A DNA stretch of 64,000 nucleotides, from the NCBI GenBank assembly GCA_943846745.1, contig OX044360.1, positions 62,001-126,000 on the forward strand, written 5' to 3'. Shown here in pieces: positions 61,498-64,000 of this stretch. The notes under the pieces are model-generated. The model saw only the letters and a program-made list of their open reading frames with translations, was not told the DNA's origin and did not search any database. A program made the position numbers and the translations under genes. Positions within the stretch are counted from its first letter, which is position 1. Every line of letters starts with the position of its first letter. This DNA is from Opacimonas sp002292215. Its GTDB lineage: Bacteria; Pseudomonadota; Gammaproteobacteria; Enterobacterales; Alteromonadaceae.

Positions 61498-62103
61498 ATG
61501 AGTGTATTAGTTGGTCGTCAGGCCCCTGATTTTTCTGCAGCAGCTGTGTTAGGCTCTGGTGAAATCGTCGATAGCTTCACATTAAGTGAAGCCGTTAAAG
61601 GTAAAAAAGCAGTAGTGTTCTTTTATCCATTAGATTTCACTTTCGTATGTCCTTCTGAACTAATTGCTTTTGATAAGCGTTTAGCTGAATTCACTAAGCG
61701 TGGCGTTGAAGTTATCGGTGTATCAATTGATTCTCAGTTCAGCCACAATGCATGGCGTAACACTGCCATCAATGACGGTGGTATTGGCCAAGTTAAGTAC
61801 ACATTAGTCGCTGATACTAAACATGAAATCTGTAAAGCCTATGACGTTGAGCATCCAGACGCAGGTGTTGCTTTCCGTGCATCTTTCCTAATTGATGAAG
61901 ATTTCCAAGTACGTCATCAAGTGGTCAACGATTTACCATTAGGTCGTAACGTTGATGAAATGTTACGTATGATTGATGCCTTAAACTTCCACCAAGAACA
62001 CGGTGAAGTCTGTCCTGCAGGTTGGACTCAAGGCGACAAAGGTATGGACGCTAGCACTGCCGGTGTTGCTGCTTACCTTTCAGAAAATGCGGATAAACTA
62101 TAA
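61498..62103 (+). CDS. typical 2-Cys peroxiredoxin (AhpC/TSA family)
   Basis: 201 residues from ATG 61498 with TTGGAG upstream; an ATG four codons earlier is ignored. The peroxidatic Cys51 is in FTFVCPSELIAF and the resolving Cys172 in GEVCPAGW. GGIG and a C-terminal YL..ENADKL tail (YF-like) suggest a robust, peroxide-sensitive type. It removes hydrogen peroxide and organic peroxides using thioredoxin-type donors. It is divergent from bfd and has its own terminator. It could equally be named ahpC or prx. Confidence 0.94.
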   Translation: MSVLVGRQAPDFSAAAVLGSGEIVDSFTLSEAVKGKKAVVFFYPLDFTFVCPSELIAFDKRLAEFTKRGVEVIGVSIDSQFSHNAWRNTAINDGGIGQVKYTLVADTKHEICKAYDVEHPDAGVAFRASFLIDEDFQVRHQVVNDLPLGRNVDEMLRMIDALNFHQEHGEVCPAGWTQGDKGMDASTAGVAAYLSENADKL

Positions 62104-62140
62104 GCGATTTTCTGCTACCACTGATTATTAGATAATCTGT

Positions 62141-62176
62141 AACCCGCTCGCATTAAGTTGTTAGCGGGTTTTTTTG
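62141..62176 (+). terminator. rho-independent terminator of the peroxiredoxin gene
   Basis: AACCCGCT...AGCGGGTT followed by a T run, 37 bases after the stop; 8-base stem with a 14-base loop. Confidence 0.87.
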
Positions 62177-62275
62177 TATTCAGTGCTTTGGTTCAATAGG
62201 TTTTTACTGGGGAAACAGGCATAATTACCCCAATAGAATAATGTGCTTAGCTAGGTAAATGTGAAAAAGGTGTTC

Positions 62276-64000
62276 ATGAAAAAAATAAATTCAGTGTTTG
62301 CCAAAGATGGCTTACTTGCAGACGTGATCCCTGGATTTTTACCTCGTGACGCTCAGACTCAAATGGCTAATGCGGTGAATGAAGCGATAGCCAAAAAACA
62401 ACAGCTGGTTGTTGAGGCGGGAACCGGGACGGGGAAAACGTTTGCTTATTTAGTGCCTGCACTAATGAATGAAGGTAAAACCATCATCTCGACGGGAACC
62501 AAAAACCTGCAAGAACAACTCTTTCATCGTGATTTGCCTATCGTAAAAAAAGCCCTTGGCAGTTATAAACAAACCGCCTTACTAAAAGGTCGCTCAAATT
62601 ACCTATGTAAACATCGTTTATCCTATCATTCAGGTTCAAATACGTTGTTAGATGCCGAAACCCTACATGAATTTTCTCAAGTGCGACGATGGGCAAGTAC
62701 CACAAAATCGGGCGATATTGGTGAGTTAAAAAGTATTCCTGAAAATGCCAAAGTATTGCCTTTTGTTACTTCAAATGTGGATAACTGCCTGGGTAAAGAA
62801 TGTCCCGATTATGACGAATGTTATTTAGTTAAAGCACGAGGTGAAGCCCTCGAAGCGGATGTGATTGTGGTTAATCACCATTTGTTTTTTGCTGATTTAG
62901 CCCTAAAAGATACAGGGTTTGGTGAGCTTATCCCCGATGCCGATACGATTATTTTTGATGAAGCCCATCAAATTGGGGATATTGCCAGTGAGTATTTTGG
63001 ACAACAGTTCTCAACACGCTTATTGCATGATAGTGCGCGAGATATTTATGGCTTATTCCGCACAACGTTAAAAGACATCGAACAAGCAGATAAAGCGGCA
63101 AAAAAATTAGCCAGTATAGCCACTGATCTGCGTTCATATTTTCCTGAGAAATCGCAAAAAGGCAAACTCAAAGAGATGCTCTGGGATGATAACGTGGTAC
63201 AAGCGCTGGATCGTCTCTCTGACACCCTAAAGACATTGGTCAATATTTTAAAAGTACATATTGGACGCGACAAAGAGCTGGATAATATCTATGAGCGTCT
63301 GGTACAAGCTAAGACTAATTTAAAAGACGTGACGGATATTTCTACGCAAGGCGTTAGCTTGTGGTACGAAACGACACCCAAACAAGTGGTGTTGCATCTT
63401 ACGCCATTGAGCATCGCAGATAAATTCAACACCATTGTGACGCAGCCAAAGCGCACCTGGGTGTTCACGTCTGCAACCTTGATGGTAGATAATGGTTTTG
63501 CGCATTTTACTGAGCACATGGGATTAGGGCAAGCGCAAACGCTTGCCTTAGATAGTCCTTTTGATTATTACAATCAAGCGATGTTGTGTGTCCCTCACTA
63601 TTTACCTGAACCGTCTAATTTTGCAATGAAAGACACATTGATCCGCATATCAATGGAGTTGATCGCTGCGGCGAAAGGTCGATGTTTTTTATTATTTACA
63701 TCTCACGCAATGCTTCGAGAGGTGGCGGCGGCATTGGCCGAGCGCATCGATAATGAATTATTGGTGCAAGGCACTACTACTAAACAAGCGCTATTAGATA
63801 GCTATATTGAAAACAAAGAATCGGTATTATTAGCCACTGGTGCATTTTGGGAAGGTGTTGATGTGCGCGGTGATGACTTATTGTGTGTATTAATTGATAA
63901 GCTACCCTTTGCTTCGCCTGATGATCCTTTGTTACAAGCCAAAGTGGAAGATGCACAAAAACGCGGTAAAAATTCATTTATGCATGTGCAGATCCCGCAA
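62276..64000 (+). CDS. yoaA: DinG/XPD-type ATP-dependent helicase YoaA (3' end outside window)
   Basis: 575 codons are visible and the frame is open at the right edge; E. coli YoaA has 636 residues. Walker A is EAGTGTGKT and the DEAH box is IIFDEAHQIGD. The iron-sulfur cysteines are one in SNYLCKHRL and three in NCLGKECPDYDEC. The C-terminal motor half has TSHAMLREVAAALAER and ATGAFWEGVDVRGDDLLCVLIDKLPF. ATG 62276 follows AAAAAGGTGTTC; an in-frame GTG five codons earlier is possible. YoaA unwinds DNA during repair of damaged replication forks and works with the Pol III chi subunit in E. coli. Confidence 0.93.
   Translation, partial: MKKINSVFAKDGLLADVIPGFLPRDAQTQMANAVNEAIAKKQQLVVEAGTGTGKTFAYLVPALMNEGKTIISTGTKNLQEQLFHRDLPIVKKALGSYKQTALLKGRSNYLCKHRLSYHSGSNTLLDAETLHEFSQVRRWASTTKSGDIGELKSIPENAKVLPFVTSNVDNCLGKECPDYDECYLVKARGEALEADVIVVNHHLFFADLALKDTGFGELIPDADTIIFDEAHQIGDIASEYFGQQFSTRLLHDSARDIYGLFRTTLKDIEQADKAAKKLASIATDLRSYFPEKSQKGKLKEMLWDDNVVQALDRLSDTLKTLVNILKVHIGRDKELDNIYERLVQAKTNLKDVTDISTQGVSLWYETTPKQVVLHLTPLSIADKFNTIVTQPKRTWVFTSATLMVDNGFAHFTEHMGLGQAQTLALDSPFDYYNQAMLCVPHYLPEPSNFAMKDTLIRISMELIAAAKGRCFLLFTSHAMLREVAAALAERIDNELLVQGTTTKQALLDSYIENKESVLLATGAFWEGVDVRGDDLLCVLIDKLPFASPDDPLLQAKVEDAQKRGKNSFMHVQIPQ

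Overview
The window looks like a chromosomal segment of a marine gammaproteobacterium of the Alteromonadales/Shewanella-like group. The inference rests on gene families and gene order (holD-rimI ... prfC, prfB-lysS, smrB/prmB-aroC, yeaG-yeaH-ycgB, sodB/grxD), FNR/EtrA-type boxes, a prpE-acuI acrylate module and moderately AT-rich coding DNA. No rRNA, tRNA or CRISPR array was seen.

Region 1 (1-20.5 kb) is one rightward transcription unit. It holds the 3' 13 kb of a giant RTX adhesin gene that enters from the left, then a type I secretion ABC transporter, a HlyD-type adaptor, a TolC-type outer-membrane channel and two glycosyltransferases. Neighbouring genes overlap or nearly touch. The adhesin has SbsA/Ig-like domains, ten FG-GAP repeats (3 + 7), long RTX arrays, and a roughly 125-residue non-RTX module that occurs four times, the last copy being its C-terminus. 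The two glycosyltransferases suggest that the adhesin or a cell-surface glycan is modified together with export.

Region 2 (20.5-30.2 kb) is metabolic. It has a YafJ-type amidotransferase, a DUF3010 protein, a sugar-acid set (SDR dehydrogenase and lactonase rightward; galactonate/fuconate-type dehydratase and class II aldolase leftward), a phosphohexomutase, and the acrylate pair prpE-acuI. prpE carries a frameshift in this sequence.

Region 3 (30.4-40.4 kb) has qmcA-nfeD and holD-rimI, then a hybrid sensor kinase, a small genomic island (35.3-38.7 kb) and prfC. The island contains mobile mystery protein A behind a 28-bp perfect palindrome, a decayed Fic gene (mobile mystery protein B), an IS3-type transposase scrap, an ArdA scrap and an apparently intact AbiEi/AbiEii toxin-antitoxin pair with twin operator-like repeats.

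Region 4 (40.5-64 kb) is core genome. It has argS, a secreted protein with a two-cysteine motif, prfB with its programmed frameshift, lysS, panE, an RluA-type pseudouridine synthase, an Hpt protein, gshA, an SLT lipoprotein, a DUF3149 mini-membrane protein behind two FNR boxes, smrB, prmB-aroC-MFS, the starvation operon yeaG-yeaH-ycgB, sodB, grxD, bfd with a Fur-like box, a 2-Cys peroxiredoxin, and yoaA, which runs off the right edge.
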